A stretch of 64,000 nucleotides of DNA from Asaia astilbis JCM 15831 (GTDB lineage: Bacteria > Pseudomonadota > Alphaproteobacteria > Acetobacterales > Acetobacteraceae), in contig NZ_BAJT01000006.1 of the NCBI RefSeq assembly GCF_000613845.1, forward strand, positions 102,842-166,841, written 5' to 3'. Shown piece by piece: positions 18,502 through 29,506 of the stretch; the stretch's first letter is position 1, and every line of letters starts with the position of its first letter. The position numbers were made by a program, and so were the translations under genes. The notes below the pieces were generated by a model. That model ran no database searches and was not told the origin of the DNA. It saw nothing but the letters and a program-made list of their open reading frames with translations.

Positions 18502-19818
18502 TCAGCTGCGCTTGTCGAGAGGGACAAAGTCGCGCCGCGTCTCGCCAACATAAAGCTGACGGGGGCGACCGATGCGCTGTCCGGGTTCCTCGATCATTTC
18601 CCGCCACTGGCTGATCCAGCCAACGGTGCGCGCAACGGCGAAGAGAACCGTGAACATCGATGTCGGGATGCCGATCGCTCTCAGGATGAGTCCCGAATAG
18701 AAATCGACATTGGGATACAGGCGTCTCTGAACGAAATAGGGGTCGTTGACGGCAATCTTCTCGAGCTCGGCCGCAAGGTCGAACATCGGGTCATGCTTGA
18801 GGCCGAGTTCGGCGACGACCTCGTGATAGGTCTGCTCCATGATCTTCGCGCGAGGATCGAAGTTTTTATAAACGCGATGGCCGAAGCCCATGAGCCGGAC
18901 GCCGCTTTCGCGATCTTTGACCTGCTCGATAAACGACGGAATATTCTCGCGTGAGCCGATCTGCGTCAGCATGCCGAGCACGGCCTCATTGGCGCCGCCA
19001 TGAGCGGGTCCCCACAGGGCAGCGATGCCGGCTGCGATGCAGGCAAAAGGATTTGAGCCGGTTGAGCCGACAAGGCGCACAGTCGATGTCGAGGCGTTCT
19101 GCTCGTGATCGGCGTGCAGGATCAGGATGCGATCGATCGCTCGGGCGAGAACCGGATTGACCTTGTATTCCGCGTTCGGTCGCGCAAACAGCATCTTCAG
19201 AAAGTTCTCGGAGAAGCTGAGCTCGTTATCCGGATAAACGAAGGGCTCACCGACAGTGTATTTATAGGCCCAGGCAGCGATGGTGGGCACTTTGGCAATC
19301 AGACGGCGGGTAGAGAGATCGCGTGAGGCAGCATGCGAGATATCGACTGCATCGGGATAGAACGCCGAGAGTGCTGCCACCGTGCCGCATAGAATGGCCA
19401 TCGGATGGGCGTCACGGCGAAAGCCGTTGAAGAAATTGCGGATCTGCTCGTGAAGCAGAGCCTGCTCCTTGATGTCCTGCTGGAAGCGCTCGTAATCCGC
19501 CTGATTCGGCAGCTCGCCATAGACCAGCAGGAAGGCTGTCTCGGTGAAGCTCGCCCCCGTGGCAAGTTGTTCGATCGGATAACCACGATGTAACAGGACA
19601 CCTTCGTCCCCGTCGATGAAGGTGATGGCACTCCGGCAGGACGCGGTCTCCCCATAGCCCGGATCGAAGGAGAACATCTCCGACTGGGTCGTCAGCTTGC
19701 GGATATCGACCACATCGGGGCCGAGCGTGCCTTTGAGTATGGGAAATTCGGCAGAGCGCTCGCCAATGCTGAGTGTTGCCGTTTCGGGAGTGGATCCGTT
19801 TGTGTCGTGATCAGCCAT
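18502..19818 (-). CDS. gltA: Citrate synthase
   Basis: GltA condenses acetyl-CoA and oxaloacetate at the entry to the TCA cycle. It is 438 residues, the type II (hexameric, Gram-negative) length. Catalytic segments are [10 protein letters not shown] and [12 protein letters not shown] (active-site histidines) and [15 protein letters not shown] with the family's His and Arg; the catalytic Asp lies in PNVDFYSG. The N-terminal beta-rich domain is typical of type II enzymes. The start ATG follows AAGG. It is a single-gene unit ended by the strong bidirectional hairpin. Confidence 0.96.
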   Translation of the reverse strand: MADHDTNGSTPETATLSIGERSAEFPILKGTLGPDVVDIRKLTTQSEMFSFDPGYGETASCRSAITFIDGDEGVLLHRGYPIEQLATGASFTETAFLLVYGELPNQADYERFQQDIKEQALLHEQIRNFFNGFRRDAHPMAILCGTVAALSAFYPDAVDISHAASRDLSTRRLIAKVPTIAAWAYKYTVGEPFVYPDNELSFSENFLKMLFARPNAEYKVNPVLARAIDRILILHADHEQNASTSTVRLVGSTGSNPFACIAAGIAALWGPAHGGANEAVLGMLTQIGSRENIPSFIEQVKDRESGVRLMGFGHRVYKNFDPRAKIMEQTYHEVVAELGLKHDPMFDLAAELEKIAVNDPYFVQRRLYPNVDFYSGLILRAIGIPTSMFTVLFAVARTVGWISQWREMIEEPGQRIGRPRQLYVGETRRDFVPLDKRS

Positions 19819-19874
19819 GGACGTGCCTTAGGAAGTTAGCCTCAGTGAGGCAATCAACGTATGGGTGAAGTAAC

Positions 19875-20389
19875 CTATGGACGAAGGACGGTGCCAAGTG
19901 TCGCCGTGTTGGGCGACAATCCAGCCCAATCTGATGCGACGTTGAAAAGCGTGGCGGTACCCGGTTCATATCCCTGCATTAGCTCACGGGCGATCGGGCC
20001 GTCGATTGCATCGCTCGCCAGATGACGACACGTTTCGGCGATTGCCGGGTTATGGCCGATGATAATGAGGGTTCCGAGCGATTGCGGCGTCTCCCTCAGA
20101 AGTTCGAGAATGCCGTAAAGATCGAGGTCATAGAGGGCGTCCAGGCCAAGTACCACACAGGAGGCGGCAGATGCTCCGTCACGGCGAGTGCTGTCTGCGT
20201 GGTCCGTCGCGCGGTGCTGTGCCACAGATGGGCACCTGAAAAATCGATACCGACAGAAGCGAGTTTGGCCCCTATGGTCTGGGCATCGATCTCGCCCTGC
20301 GGTGTGAGGGCGCGCTCGCGGTCGACGCCGCCAAACAGCTCTGGCGAGGCCTGAGCGTGTCTGACGAGGATAAGATGGTGCGACGTCAT
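19875..20389 (-). CDS. sixA: Phosphohistidine phosphatase SixA-like (frameshifted)
   Basis: SixA-type proteins are short histidine phosphatases that remove phosphate from phosphohistidine. The catalytic RHA motif is at the N-terminus (LILVRHAQASP) and the second His is in IIIGHNPAI (about residue 110). The two halves are in different frames. One added base near 20146 (TTGGCC to TTGGGCC) joins them as VWYLGLDALYDLDLYG, giving 171 residues. It follows chorismate mutase by 15 nt on the same strand and is probably co-transcribed with it and the phosphoesterase. The physiological substrate is unknown. Confidence 0.82.
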
Positions 20390-20404
20390 GGCACGCTCCC
20401 CAAT

Positions 20405-20707
20405 TTAGCGCGGGTCGCGCCCTGCGATAGAATCATGGTGGCGGATGACTTCACGGATGATGAAGGCAAGAAATTTTTCCGCGAAATCGGGGTCCAGCCG
20501 CGCCGAAGACGCAAGCTGCCTCAGTCGTTCGATCTGACGTGCCTCGCGGGACGGATCGGCAGCAGGAAGGCCGGATCGGGCCTTGAGCTCGCCCACTGCC
20601 TGGGTCTGACGGAATCGCTCAGCCAGCATATGGATGACCGCGGCATCGATATTATCGATGCTCTGGCGATGCCGTTCGAGAAGGGAGAGTGTTTCTTGGT
20701 CAGACAT
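20405..20707 (-). CDS. Chorismate mutase, AroQ type
   Basis: This 100-residue all-helical protein matches the AroQ-fold chorismate mutases that make prephenate. The start at 20707 gives SDQETLSLLERHRQSID; the conserved first helix follows (IDNIDAAVIHMLAERFRQTQ), then the Lys/Arg-containing GELKARSGLP and REARQIERLRQLA. The end has the third helix FLAFIIREVIRHHDS. It overlaps the preceding phosphoesterase gene by 8 nt. It is a free-standing domain with no fused prephenate dehydratase. The open frame upstream is antisense-like and left out. Confidence 0.85.
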   Translation of the reverse strand: MSDQETLSLLERHRQSIDNIDAAVIHMLAERFRQTQAVGELKARSGLPAADPSREARQIERLRQLASSARLDPDFAEKFLAFIIREVIRHHDSIAGRDPR

Positions 20708-21377
20708 CGAGATCAATCCAGGCAAGATGGCCGCCTTTTCCGGCGCCAAGGTCGGTGAAAATGGCACGTCCGCCGTTGCGTCCGTCCTTGATCCAGGGGC
20801 GGCCATCGGTGGAGCGTCTGTCATGCCCGCAATACACGATATGCGTATCGGGGATATGGTCGATCCAGCGCAGACGGCGCTCGGGATAGCCATCTGGCTG
20901 CATCCGCCCGGTTGTCTCACCGAAAAGCGCGCGGGACAGGAGCGGTGTCATCTGGCCCAGAGCCGGAGGAGGCGCCTCAATCAGCATGTCGGTGTGAAAG
21001 CCACCGTGAACGAAGATCAGGTTTTTATGGACGATCCAGGCCGGGGCATCTGCTATCGCCTCGTAGGCACGCTCGCGCAACCCTGCCTGCATCGGGCCGG
21101 AGAGTTGATGGATGGTCTCTTCCAGCGGCGGATCGCGTCGCAGTCGACGACCTTCCAGCGCTCGGCCAAGTTTGCGATCGTGATTGCCGAGAATGAACAG
21201 ACCACGCCCGTCATCGATCAGATCGAGCATGAGGCGCAGGGTTCCGGCACTATCGGGGCCGTGATCCACCAGATCGCCGAGCTGGATAATGAAACGGTCT
21301 GTCGCGACGGCATGCTCGAAAGCGTTGAGATCACCATGCACATCTCCCACCACGCGCAAGCCGCGCCCGGCGCTCAA
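20700..21377 (-). CDS. Calcineurin-like metallophosphoesterase
   Basis: This 225-residue cytoplasmic protein has the metal-binding motifs of Ser/Thr phosphatase-like enzymes in order: VVGDVHGDLNAF (D-x-H), LGDLVDHGPDS (GDxxDxG), LGNHDRKL (GNHD), and the C-terminal HGGF and CGHDRRS histidines. This is close to bacterial PrpA/ApaH-like phosphatases; the true substrate (protein or diadenosine polyphosphate) cannot be told. It begins a three-gene unit with chorismate mutase and SixA. Pairing a phosphoesterase and a phosphohistidine phosphatase may be chance. Confidence 0.85.
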   Translation of the reverse strand: MSAGRGLRVVGDVHGDLNAFEHAVATDRFIIQLGDLVDHGPDSAGTLRLMLDLIDDGRGLFILGNHDRKLGRALEGRRLRRDPPLEETIHQLSGPMQAGLRERAYEAIADAPAWIVHKNLIFVHGGFHTDMLIEAPPPALGQMTPLLSRALFGETTGRMQPDGYPERRLRWIDHIPDTHIVYCGHDRRSTDGRPWIKDGRNGGRAIFTDLGAGKGGHLAWIDLDV

Positions 21378-21512
21378 CCTCGATAGATCGGGTAGAAGGT
21401 GGGGGGAGAATGTAATTGGTCTGGCCTTTCGGTGTCAGGTAATCGCCGAACAGACACTATGAGCGTTATCGAGCGAAAAACACAATAAAGACATGGTTAT
21501 AACGGTTCCGGG

Positions 21513-24500
21513 TCAGGGCGCTACTGCCAGTGAACCGCTTTCTGCGAAGGAAGCGGCCAGAGTAAGATCGACCGACAGGATCTGACTGACGCCGCGCTCC
21601 TGCATGGTGACCCCGAAAAGCCTGTCCATATGGGCCATGGTGAGCTGGTGATGCGTCACGATCAGAAAGCGCGTCTGGGATTCCTCAGCCATTTCCTTGA
21701 GCAGGCCGCAAAGCCGCTCGACATTCGCGTCGTCAAGCGGCGCATCGACCTCGTCCAGTATACATAAAGGGGCAGGCTGGCAGCGGAATGTCGCAAAGAT
21801 CAGCGACAGGGCGGTCAGTGCCTGCTCTCCGCCAGAGAGAAGCGACAGGGTCGAGAGCTTCTTTCCCGGGGGCTGCGCGAAGATTTCGAGACCTGCTTCG
21901 AGCGGGTCATCACTCCCAACGAGACCCAGATGCGCCTTGCCACCGTTGAACATCCGGCTGAACAGCGCCTGAAAGTGACGGTCCACCTCGACGAAGACGG
22001 CCTGCAACCGTTCTCGACCCTCTTTTTTCAACCCGGAGATCGATCCGCGCAGACGATCAATGGCCGATGTCAGCTCTTCGTGCTCGCGTGCAAGATGATC
22101 GGACTGAGCGCGCGCCTGCGTATACTCTTCTTCGGCGAGAAGATTGACCGGGCCGAGGGCTTCGCGCTCGTTCTGGTTTCGGGTCAGGCGTCGTTTGAGC
22201 GTTGTTTCACTCTGTTCCGTAAGCGGGACGTCCTGAGCAGGCTCGATCATGACGCCATTTCGCGCTTCGGTAAGTTTCTCAAGCTGCGCGCAGGCCTGGG
22301 TCAGCCGCTCCTGCAAACGGATCGCGTTTTCGCGTGCCGTATGACACCGCTGCTCTTCCTGCTGGCGCGTTTTGCCGAGCTGGTCGAGGGCAGATTCGAT
22401 GTCCGACTGCATCGTGGCGGCCTGAGAGAACGCTTCCTCTGCCTCTCCGAGAGAGGATCCCGTCTCACCTGCGACACCTTCAAGGCGGGTCTTTTCGGCG
22501 TCGTTTCGCAAGATTTCAGCGTCGCCCTGCGCGACACGCTCGTCGAGACGGGCGAGATCCTCCTTCAGGCCGTGGCTCAGCGCGTTGTTTTCGCTCTGAC
22601 GCTGGCTGAGTTGGTCATGCTCCTGCCCGGCACGATCTCGTGCGGTCTCAGCGTCACGGAGACGGTCGCGGGCTTCCAGATCTGCGACACGGAGTGCGGT
22701 CACCCTCTCAAGTGCCGTCGCAAGCTCAGCTTCAAGAGGGGCGAGGTTCAGAGGTTCGGGGAGACGAGTCTGGTGATCGCGTAGCTGTTCCAGATCTTTC
22801 AGAACGGCCTCATGCTGGGGGACTAGCGCCGAGAGGCGGCTTGTCAGGCTGAGTTTGATGTCGCGTGCTGCTTGAAGCTCACGGCTTGCTGCACCGATTT
22901 CCTTACCGATGGCGTCGAGCTGGCGCTGTGTTTCGGCAAGCTGGCTCTCGAGCGAAACGAGGGCCGCTTTCTGGGTCGCAACCGCCTCGCGGCACGACGC
23001 GAGCTGTCTGTCGTGATTGCCCTGTTCCAGGCTCTCGCGCTGGGTAGCGAGCTCAGCCCGATCCTGCCGGGCTCTTTCCAGAGCGTCGGTCAGAGTGGCC
23101 GTTTTAGCCGTATTCGACTCTTCCAGCAGGCGCAGGCGGGTGGCTTCTTCCTGAGCGGTGCCGTGCTCCGTCTCTGCCGTTCGGGCCCGATCCTGTGCGA
23201 TCTGCGCGGCCTGACGCGCTGTGGAGAGGGATTGGCGGAGCGTGTCAGCGCGCGATGTGAGCGTGGCGGCTTCTATCAGGGCAGAGAGCGCGCTCCGGGC
23301 GGCGTCGGCTCGTTTGACGGCCTCATCATGCTGGATTGTCGCTTCTTCGACGCTCTGTTCAAGGTGACGGCACTGGCCAGTGACGCGGGCATGGCGGTCG
23401 AGAAGCGCGGCTTCCTTGTTACGGAGATCGACGAGGGCGGTTTCCTGCTGGTGAAGGCGATCCCGCAAGGAGGTCAGTTGCGACCCGTACGCCTGTTCCT
23501 GCTGCGCAAGCCCTGCGACCTGCTCGGCGAGGGGCGCAAGTTTCGCCTCTGCCTGAGCGATCTCGGCTTCAAGAGCCCGTAAAGCCGAACTATGCGCGAC
23601 GCGGTTGAGGGCGTTCGATGGAAGGTTCGCAGCCTCGCGATAACCGTCCCAGCGCCACAAGGCTCCCTCGCGCGTAACGAGACACTGGCCGGGTTCGAGT
23701 TTGGGCTGAAGGGCCGCGCCGAGTTCGGCATCCGTGACGAGACCGATCCCGCCGAGGCAGCGCCGTAAGGCGGGGGGACAGTCAATCAAGGAGAGCAGTG
23801 CCTGGCACGGCTGGGGCAGAGGCTGGGCCTCGAGATCGGGCAGGGCGGTCCATGCCCGATTCTGGGTCGCGTCGAGAGAGGCTTCGAGCGTGTCATCAAG
23901 AGCAGACGCAACAGCCCGTTCGAGGTCTGCTGGGATCACGAGAGAGTCGATCAGCGGTGAGGGAAGCGTGTCTTCCGGCTTGGTGGCCTCGAGCGCCTCC
24001 TGACGCGCCCGAAGCCCCAAAACATTGGCCGTTGCGCTGCGCTGCGCCTTTTCGGCCTCTTCGTGGTCGCGCTTGGCGACATTGAGTGCGGTTGTGAGGG
24101 CATCGATCTCCTCGTGGAAAGAGGCGACCCTATCCTGTGTTTCCGTTCGGACTTGCTGGGCTTGGGTGAGAAGAGCCTGATCGGGCATCTCCTGATCGAG
24201 CGTCTTCCGCTGAGCCGCCAAACTCGCAAGCTGGTTTTCCTGGCGAGATTGCGCCTGAAGTGCCTGGTCGAGCTCGCGCGTCAGGAGGGCGCGTTGCTGT
24301 TCAATGCCACGCGATTCGGCTTCGGCCTGCGCAAGGGCTTGCTCGCACTGGGTTAGTGCTGTCCGTGTGGACTCGGAATCGAGCCGTGCCTGATCGCGGC
24401 GCGTCTTCAGGGCCTCAGCCTTGAGATCAAAGCCTCCGAGCGCTTCCTCGCCCAGATGGGCGGCCTTCAGGCGCTCGAGGTCCGCTTCCAGAGAGGTAAT

Positions 24501-26028
24501 TTGCGTATCGAGGCTTTTAGCTCGTGTCGCGAGCTGGGCCAGAGCGCTGCGGGTCTGCTCGGCTTCTTTTGCTGTTCGCGCGGTTTCCTGCTCAGCCTGC
24601 GACAGGGCAATTCGTGCGTCCTGTCGATCATGGGTAAGGACCGCGCATCGCTCATCGAGGGTGCTGCGTTCGGATCGCTTCTGGTCCACACGCTGTTGCA
24701 GCGCCTGCAATCGAGCCTCGTCGGGCAGATTGCCTTTGACAGAGGTCAGAGCCTCGGAGAGCCGACGCTCCTCTGTGACGAGGGCCGTCAGGCGCCGTTC
24801 GGTTGTTTCGCGATCTGCCATGATCGACTGGGCGACCAGACGCTTGGCGTTGAGCGTCTCAGTCAGCTCGGCGCGCGATTTTTCAGCGTCGGTCAGTGTC
24901 CGGCTGCTCGTCTGCAACGCTTCGGTGAGCTCAAGCACGGTCTGTGGCAGGGTTTCGAGCAGGGTTGAGAGACGCGCACGCTCTGCAGTCAGAGCATCCT
25001 GTCGCAGGCGCGTTTCTTCGAGGCGCGTCAGGGTGATCTGCCGGTCAGCGTGAAGCTGCTCCTGGCGCTTGAGGCTCTGTTCCGAAGCGCTCCGTGCCTG
25101 AGACAAGGCTTCACGCGTAGTCTCGGCGATGACGCGCAGTCGGTCTCGCGCGTCGCGCAAGGTCTCAACCTTTTCGCGCAGCTCGAAAATGCGCTCTTTC
25201 TGGGATGCACTTTCCTGCTCGGCGAGACTTGCCGAGGCGGCTGAGTCGTCACGCTCCTTCTCGCTGCCTGAAGCGCCAGGGTCGTGCGCTCAACCAGAAG
25301 TTCGGCGCGTTTATGGAGCAGCCACGAGAGCGTTTGTTCGTCGTCACGAATGGCTTCGGACAGACTGCGATAGGCGCGAGCCTGGGTAGACTGGGCTTCG
25401 AGTTGCTCAAGCCTGAGATCGATCTGCTGCCTCAGATCTTCCGAGCGCTCCATATTCCCTTCTGCCTGACGCAGCTTCAGTTCTGCATCATGACGTCTCG
25501 CGTGGAGGCCGGTGATCCCGGCGGCCTCTTCCAGAAGGGAGCGGCGCTCTTCCGGCTTGGCGCTGATGAGCGCGCTGACCCGGTTCTGGCTGACGATGGA
25601 CGAGCTTCGTGCGCCGGATGACAGATCGGCGAAGAGTGTCGTGATGTCGCGCGCGCGCAAGGCACGGCCGTTGAGGCGGAAGTCACTGCCCGATCCGCGT
25701 TCCGCGCGTCGCAGATTTCAAGCCCATCGGCATCGGAGAAGGGGGCAGGGGCCAGCCCAGTTGCCTCTTCGAGCCAGAGCGTTACCTCGGCGAGAGAGCG
25801 GGCAGACCGGGCGCTGGTGCCCGCAAAAATGAGATCGTCGAGCTCGCCGCCGCGCAGGGCTCTTGCAGAACTCTCTCCCATGGCCCAGCGAAGGGCTTCG
25901 ACAACATTGGATTTGCCACAGCCATTCGGCCCGACGATGCCGGTCAGACCCGGAAGAATATCGATGGTGGCGGGATCGGCGAAACTCTTGAAACCCGCTA
26001 TCCGCAGGCGCGTGATCTTGGCTGACAT
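21513..26028 (-). CDS. smc: Chromosome segregation ATPase SMC (two frameshifts)
   Basis: SMC organises and helps segregate the chromosome. The N-terminal ATPase half has FKSFADP and a Walker A (GPNGCGKSN). The C-terminal half has the ABC signature [13 protein letters not shown] and Walker [15 protein letters not shown]. Long Gln/Ala/Glu-rich coiled coils flank a hinge near 23600-24000. The frame breaks near 25711 and near 25266. One added base at each joins three frames into about 1,505 residues, far above the usual 1,150-1,200. The extra length is coiled coil. The dsbA-like gene upstream on the same strand is a common alphaproteobacterial arrangement. Confidence 0.92.
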
Positions 26029-26151
26029 ACGCGAAAAGCGGGGTCCTCTATTTGTGACGCGACAGGTCTCGAATAGGGGTGAGACCAGTCGCGTTAAGTA
26101 TCGGCGTGCAGGTTATGTGTCCACTACACGCTTTTGACAGATGGGAGGATT

Positions 26152-26754
26152 TCAGCCGCCTGCCTTTTTGACCTGCTCTTCGAACGCAGCATAAGTCAGC
26201 AATTCCTGATTATAGGCCTGGTCGTTGAATCTGAAGAACGGTGTGCCGCCAATGTTGTACTTTGCCTGATCGGCGTCCTGCTGGCTCGAGAGAGCCTGAC
26301 GGAACGCATCATCGGCATCGATCTTGGCAAACTGGTCTGCCGAAATCCCCGCGAGAGCGGCCATCTGCTGGATCTGCTTCTTGGGGTCAACATCACGGGC
26401 GAAAGCCCAGCGATCCTGGCTCGACAACATTGAGTTGACGAACGGCACATAGCGATCAGCGGGAAGCGAACGCGCGACCATGGCACCCAGAAGGGCGATC
26501 TGATCGAGCGGGAAATCGTGATAGACGTAGAAGATCTTGCCCGTGTCGATCAGCTTGGCTTTGACTTCCTGAAAGACCGTCTCTTCGAAATGCGCGCAAT
26601 GCGTGCAGGTGAGCGAGAACCATTCGCTGACCTTGACCGGAGCCGAAGGATTGCCAAGCGTACGCGGGGTCAGACGGGCGTCTTCAGCGCGGGCTTGCGA
26701 CGCCAGGGCAAGGGCTGGAATGGCAGCCAGAAAGCTGCGTCTGTATAAAGACAT
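26152..26754 (-). CDS. DsbA-family periplasmic thiol-disulfide protein
   Basis: This exported 200-residue thioredoxin-fold protein resembles DsbA/ScsC-type oxidoreductases. The ATG at 26754 has GGGAG 9 nt upstream. The signal peptide ends near SQARA. The active site is C-T-H-C (FSLTCTHCAHF, about residue 50), and the cis-Pro loop GGTPFF is near residue 170. The helical insertion (residues 85-150) is typical of DsbA. It precedes smc by 123 nt. Whether it oxidises proteins or acts in a specific assembly step is not known. Confidence 0.88.
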   Translation of the reverse strand: MSLYRRSFLAAIPALALASQARAEDARLTPRTLGNPSAPVKVSEWFSLTCTHCAHFEETVFQEVKAKLIDTGKIFYVYHDFPLDQIALLGAMVARSLPADRYVPFVNSMLSSQDRWAFARDVDPKKQIQQMAALAGISADQFAKIDADDAFRQALSSQQDADQAKYNIGGTPFFRFNDQAYNQELLTYAAFEEQVKKAGG

Positions 26755-26822
26755 TGAGAACACTCCCGCTAAATGATGTCAAAGTTTTGAAGACTGTTGG
26801 CGTCTGCGCGTCAAGTGTCTGG

Positions 26823-26848
26823 AGAGGGCGTTTCCTGAAACGCCCTCT
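26823..26848. terminator. Hairpin between corC and dsbA-like gene
   Basis: A perfect 11-bp inverted repeat (AGAGGGCGTTT / AAACGCCCTCT) with a CCTG loop lies in the 160-nt gap after corC on the minus strand. It is a likely terminator for the miaB-corC block. No long T-run is present. Confidence 0.6.
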
Positions 26849-26914
26849 TGCGCAGAAGCTTCCCGCTCTCTTTATCGCCCCGATTGCGCGGAGGCGATGC
26901 CGGAGCCTTATCTG

Positions 26915-27835
26915 TTAATGCTTGTCACTGTCTCTCTTGTCCGAGGGCGTGTCGCTGCGCACCCAGTCAGCAGGCACACGCATCCGCAGGCCACGAATAT
27001 GCCGTGCATCGGCGTCGGTGACCCGGAAAACGAGACCGCTCTCATGGGTTAGGACCTCACCCCGGATCGGCACATGTCCGGCGAGGCGAAAGATCAGCCC
27101 CCCCACGGTTTCGATCTCGGCCTCGCGCTCTGAGTCGCTCAGGACAGGGCCCATGAGTGTCTCGAGCTCATCGACCGGCAGACGGGCATCCAGATCGAAG
27201 GATCCGTCCGCACGTTCCGAGATCATGGCCGAGACCGGTTCGTCATGTTCGTCGGAGATATCGCCCACGATGGTCTCAACCAGATCCTCGATCGTGACGA
27301 GCCCGTCGACACCGCCATATTCATCGATCACCAGCGCCAAATGGGTGCGTCGTTGACGCATCTGAAGAAGCAGATCGAGAACCGGGATCTGCGGGGCAAC
27401 CAAAAGGGGTTGTCGCAGGAGGGGTTCGATGTCGAAGGCTTCTGACGTGCCAACATAAGCGATCAGATCCTTGACGTGGATCATGCCAATGACGTTGTCG
27501 AGATGCTCGCGATAGACAGGCACGCGTGAATGGTTTTCGCGCCGCATGAAATCGAGCGCTTCATTGAGCGTGATATCGGCCGACATCGAGACGATGTCGG
27601 CACGCGGGACCATCACGTCATCTGCGGTTTTCTCGCGCAGATGCAGGACATTGGTGATGAGTGCGCGTTCCTGACGGTCGAGCTCTGGCCTTGACCCCGT
27701 TTCCGGGTGGGGGGCGGCGGCCTCTTCCACAAGGGCCGCGATCGAAAGCCTCAGCCCCTGTTCGCGTCCCTTGCGGTTGAAGATGCCGAACAGGCCTTTA
27801 TTGCGTCGCGATTGATGCTCGTCGCTCTCACTCAT
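26915..27835 (-). CDS. CBS-domain transporter-associated protein, CorC/TlyC type
   Basis: This 306-residue cytoplasmic protein has two CBS domains (about residues 60-180, VMVPRADIVSMS ... NVIGMIHVKDLI ... GGVDGLVTIEDLVE) followed by a CorC_HlyC domain (about 215-300). CorC-type proteins are linked to Mg2+/Co2+ efflux, but the mechanism is disputed. I start at ATG 27835, which overlaps the ybeY stop as ATGA, and not at 27862. The ybeY-corC order is widely conserved. No membrane segment is seen. Confidence 0.88.
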   Translation of the reverse strand: MSESDEHQSRRNKGLFGIFNRKGREQGLRLSIAALVEEAAAPHPETGSRPELDRQERALITNVLHLREKTADDVMVPRADIVSMSADITLNEALDFMRRENHSRVPVYREHLDNVIGMIHVKDLIAYVGTSEAFDIEPLLRQPLLVAPQIPVLDLLLQMRQRRTHLALVIDEYGGVDGLVTIEDLVETIVGDISDEHDEPVSAMISERADGSFDLDARLPVDELETLMGPVLSDSEREAEIETVGGLIFRLAGHVPIRGEVLTHESGLVFRVTDADARHIRGLRMRVPADWVRSDTPSDKRDSDKH

Positions 27836-28359
27836 GCGCCGCGCCTCCCGCCCATACGCCACGGGTTGGGAATACGCAGGCGCGACAGGATACGCGCTTC
27901 GGTCATTTCCATCAGGCGGGCCTCGTCAGGGCGGTGATGATCATATCCGGCAAGATGCAGCAGGCCATGCACGACCATATGGCAGACATGATGCGAAAAG
28001 CGCTTGCCGCTGGCGATCGATTCCCGACGCAAGGTCTCATAGGCGAGCGCGATGTCGCCATCGCCGAATGTGTCGTTTCCGTCAAAGGTAAGGACATTGG
28101 TCGGCTTGTTCTTGTCGCGGAAGGTCGCGTTGAGCCCTTTGACGGTGCGGTCATCGGTCAGCAGGAAAGCGGGAAGCCGGTCCCGATCGAGCCAGGGGCG
28201 GCTTGCGTCGAGACAGCGTGCAACACGATCTTCAAGGCCAGGCACGCTGGCGCGCCATCTCCGATCGGTGATGATCAGGTCAGGCTTCGAGCGAAAAGCC
28301 GCCCTCTGTGTAGAGGACGGTTCTTCGGCGGATGGGGTAAGACTACTTCGAGGTTCCAT
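27832..28359 (-). CDS. ybeY: Endoribonuclease YbeY
   Basis: YbeY is a metal-dependent RNase needed for 16S rRNA 3' maturation and ribosome quality control. The 175-residue protein starts at ATG 28359, overlapping phoH by 17 nt. The diagnostic zinc motif H-3x-H-5x-H is in [15 protein letters not shown] (about residues 130-144), with the ALNxxFR-like loop [19 protein letters not shown] before it. The order phoH-ybeY-corC is conserved across proteobacteria. The ORF extends upstream to 28539, but that part is a shadow of phoH. Confidence 0.95.
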   Translation of the reverse strand: MEPRSSLTPSAEEPSSTQRAAFRSKPDLIITDRRWRASVPGLEDRVARCLDASRPWLDRDRLPAFLLTDDRTVKGLNATFRDKNKPTNVLTFDGNDTFGDGDIALAYETLRRESIASGKRFSHHVCHMVVHGLLHLAGYDHHRPDEARLMEMTEARILSRLRIPNPWRMGGRRGA

Positions 28360-29465
28360 TGTATTCCCGGCGCGGCCTGCCTCGGGAGTAATCCCGTGCC
28401 GCAGCCACTCGTTGATCATAAGCGTCGACGATGCGGGCCACGAGCGGGTGGCGCACGACATCGGCAGACTCAAAACGGGTAATACCAATTCCCGGCAGGC
28501 CTTCAAGGGTCTCGACAGCTTCGCGCAGTCCGGAGGCAACCCCGGATGGCAGATCGATCTGGCTGAGATCCCCTGTAATGACCATACGCGCGCCCTGTCC
28601 CATGCGGGTCAGGAACATCTTCATCTGGGCCGGGGTGGTGTTCTGCGCTTCGTCGAGAATGACAAAGGCATGCGCCAGCGTCCGACCGCGCATGAAGGCG
28701 AGCGGTGCGACCTCGATCTCACCATTCGCCATACGCCTGGCCACCTGATCGCCGGGCAGCATGTCGTTGAGTGCGTCATAGAGCGGGCGCAGATAAGGTC
28801 GATTTTCTCACGCAGATCGCCCGGCAGGAAGCCCAGACGTTCCCCGGCCTCAACGGCAGGACGCGAGAGAATGATGCGATCGACCTGACCTGCCTGGAGC
28901 ATGGCGACGCCTTGCGCAACAGCGAGATAGGTCTTGCCAGTCCCCGCCGGACCGATCCCGAAAGTCAGTTCGGTCTTGGCCAGCATCTCCATATAGGCGG
29001 CCTGTCCACGTGAGCGCGGAGCAATGGCGCCACGCTTTGTGCGGATCGCCGGAAGATCCTGAAACGGTGTTGAGTGTTCGCCATCCGGACGGATCGGAGT
29101 GGACGGGCGCGTTTGCGCAACGCGGGCTTCCGGTGGTCGCGTGGGACGGGGAAGGGCCGAGAGCCGAATGACGCTATCGACAACAGGACCGTCGATCTTG
29201 CCGCCATGCTCGAGCTGATTATACAGCGCGGTAATCGCTGCCTGGGCACGCGCCACCGAAGCGGCTTCGCCTGTGATGGCGATCTTATTGCCACGGCAGG
29301 TGAGCCGGACATCGAAACCCTGCTCGAGGCGGATCAGATGTCGATCATGATCGCCTAAAAGCTGCTGGAGCAGAATATTGTCGCCAAAGCGCAGCGCTGT
29401 CGTGCGGTGACCTTGTTCCTGAGGAGGGATATCAGACGGTGCATGCCGTCTGGCGTTACGGTCAT
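28343..29465 (-). CDS. phoH: PhoH-like ATPase (two frameshifts)
   Basis: PhoH is a cytoplasmic ATPase related to the helicase superfamily, usually encoded beside ybeY. Walker A is [12 protein letters not shown], followed by [16 protein letters not shown], a Walker B-like [11 protein letters not shown] and a [10 protein letters not shown] motif. The frame breaks near 28797, where one added base (GACCTT to GACCCTT) gives [13 protein letters not shown]. At the N-terminus the frame containing LRFGDN has no start, while an ATG at 29465 lies in another frame; one added base near 29442 connects them. The repaired protein is about 374 residues. The N-terminal repair is less certain than the other. 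Confidence 0.87.
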
Positions 29466-29506
29466 TATTCCGGAACCGGGATGCGACTGGGGTGCCGTGG
29501 GGTGGC

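Noticed and set aside
21930..24356. Several 150-280-residue plus-strand frames across smc
   Set aside because: They are antisense to a continuous coiled-coil protein and have no domain or ribosome site.
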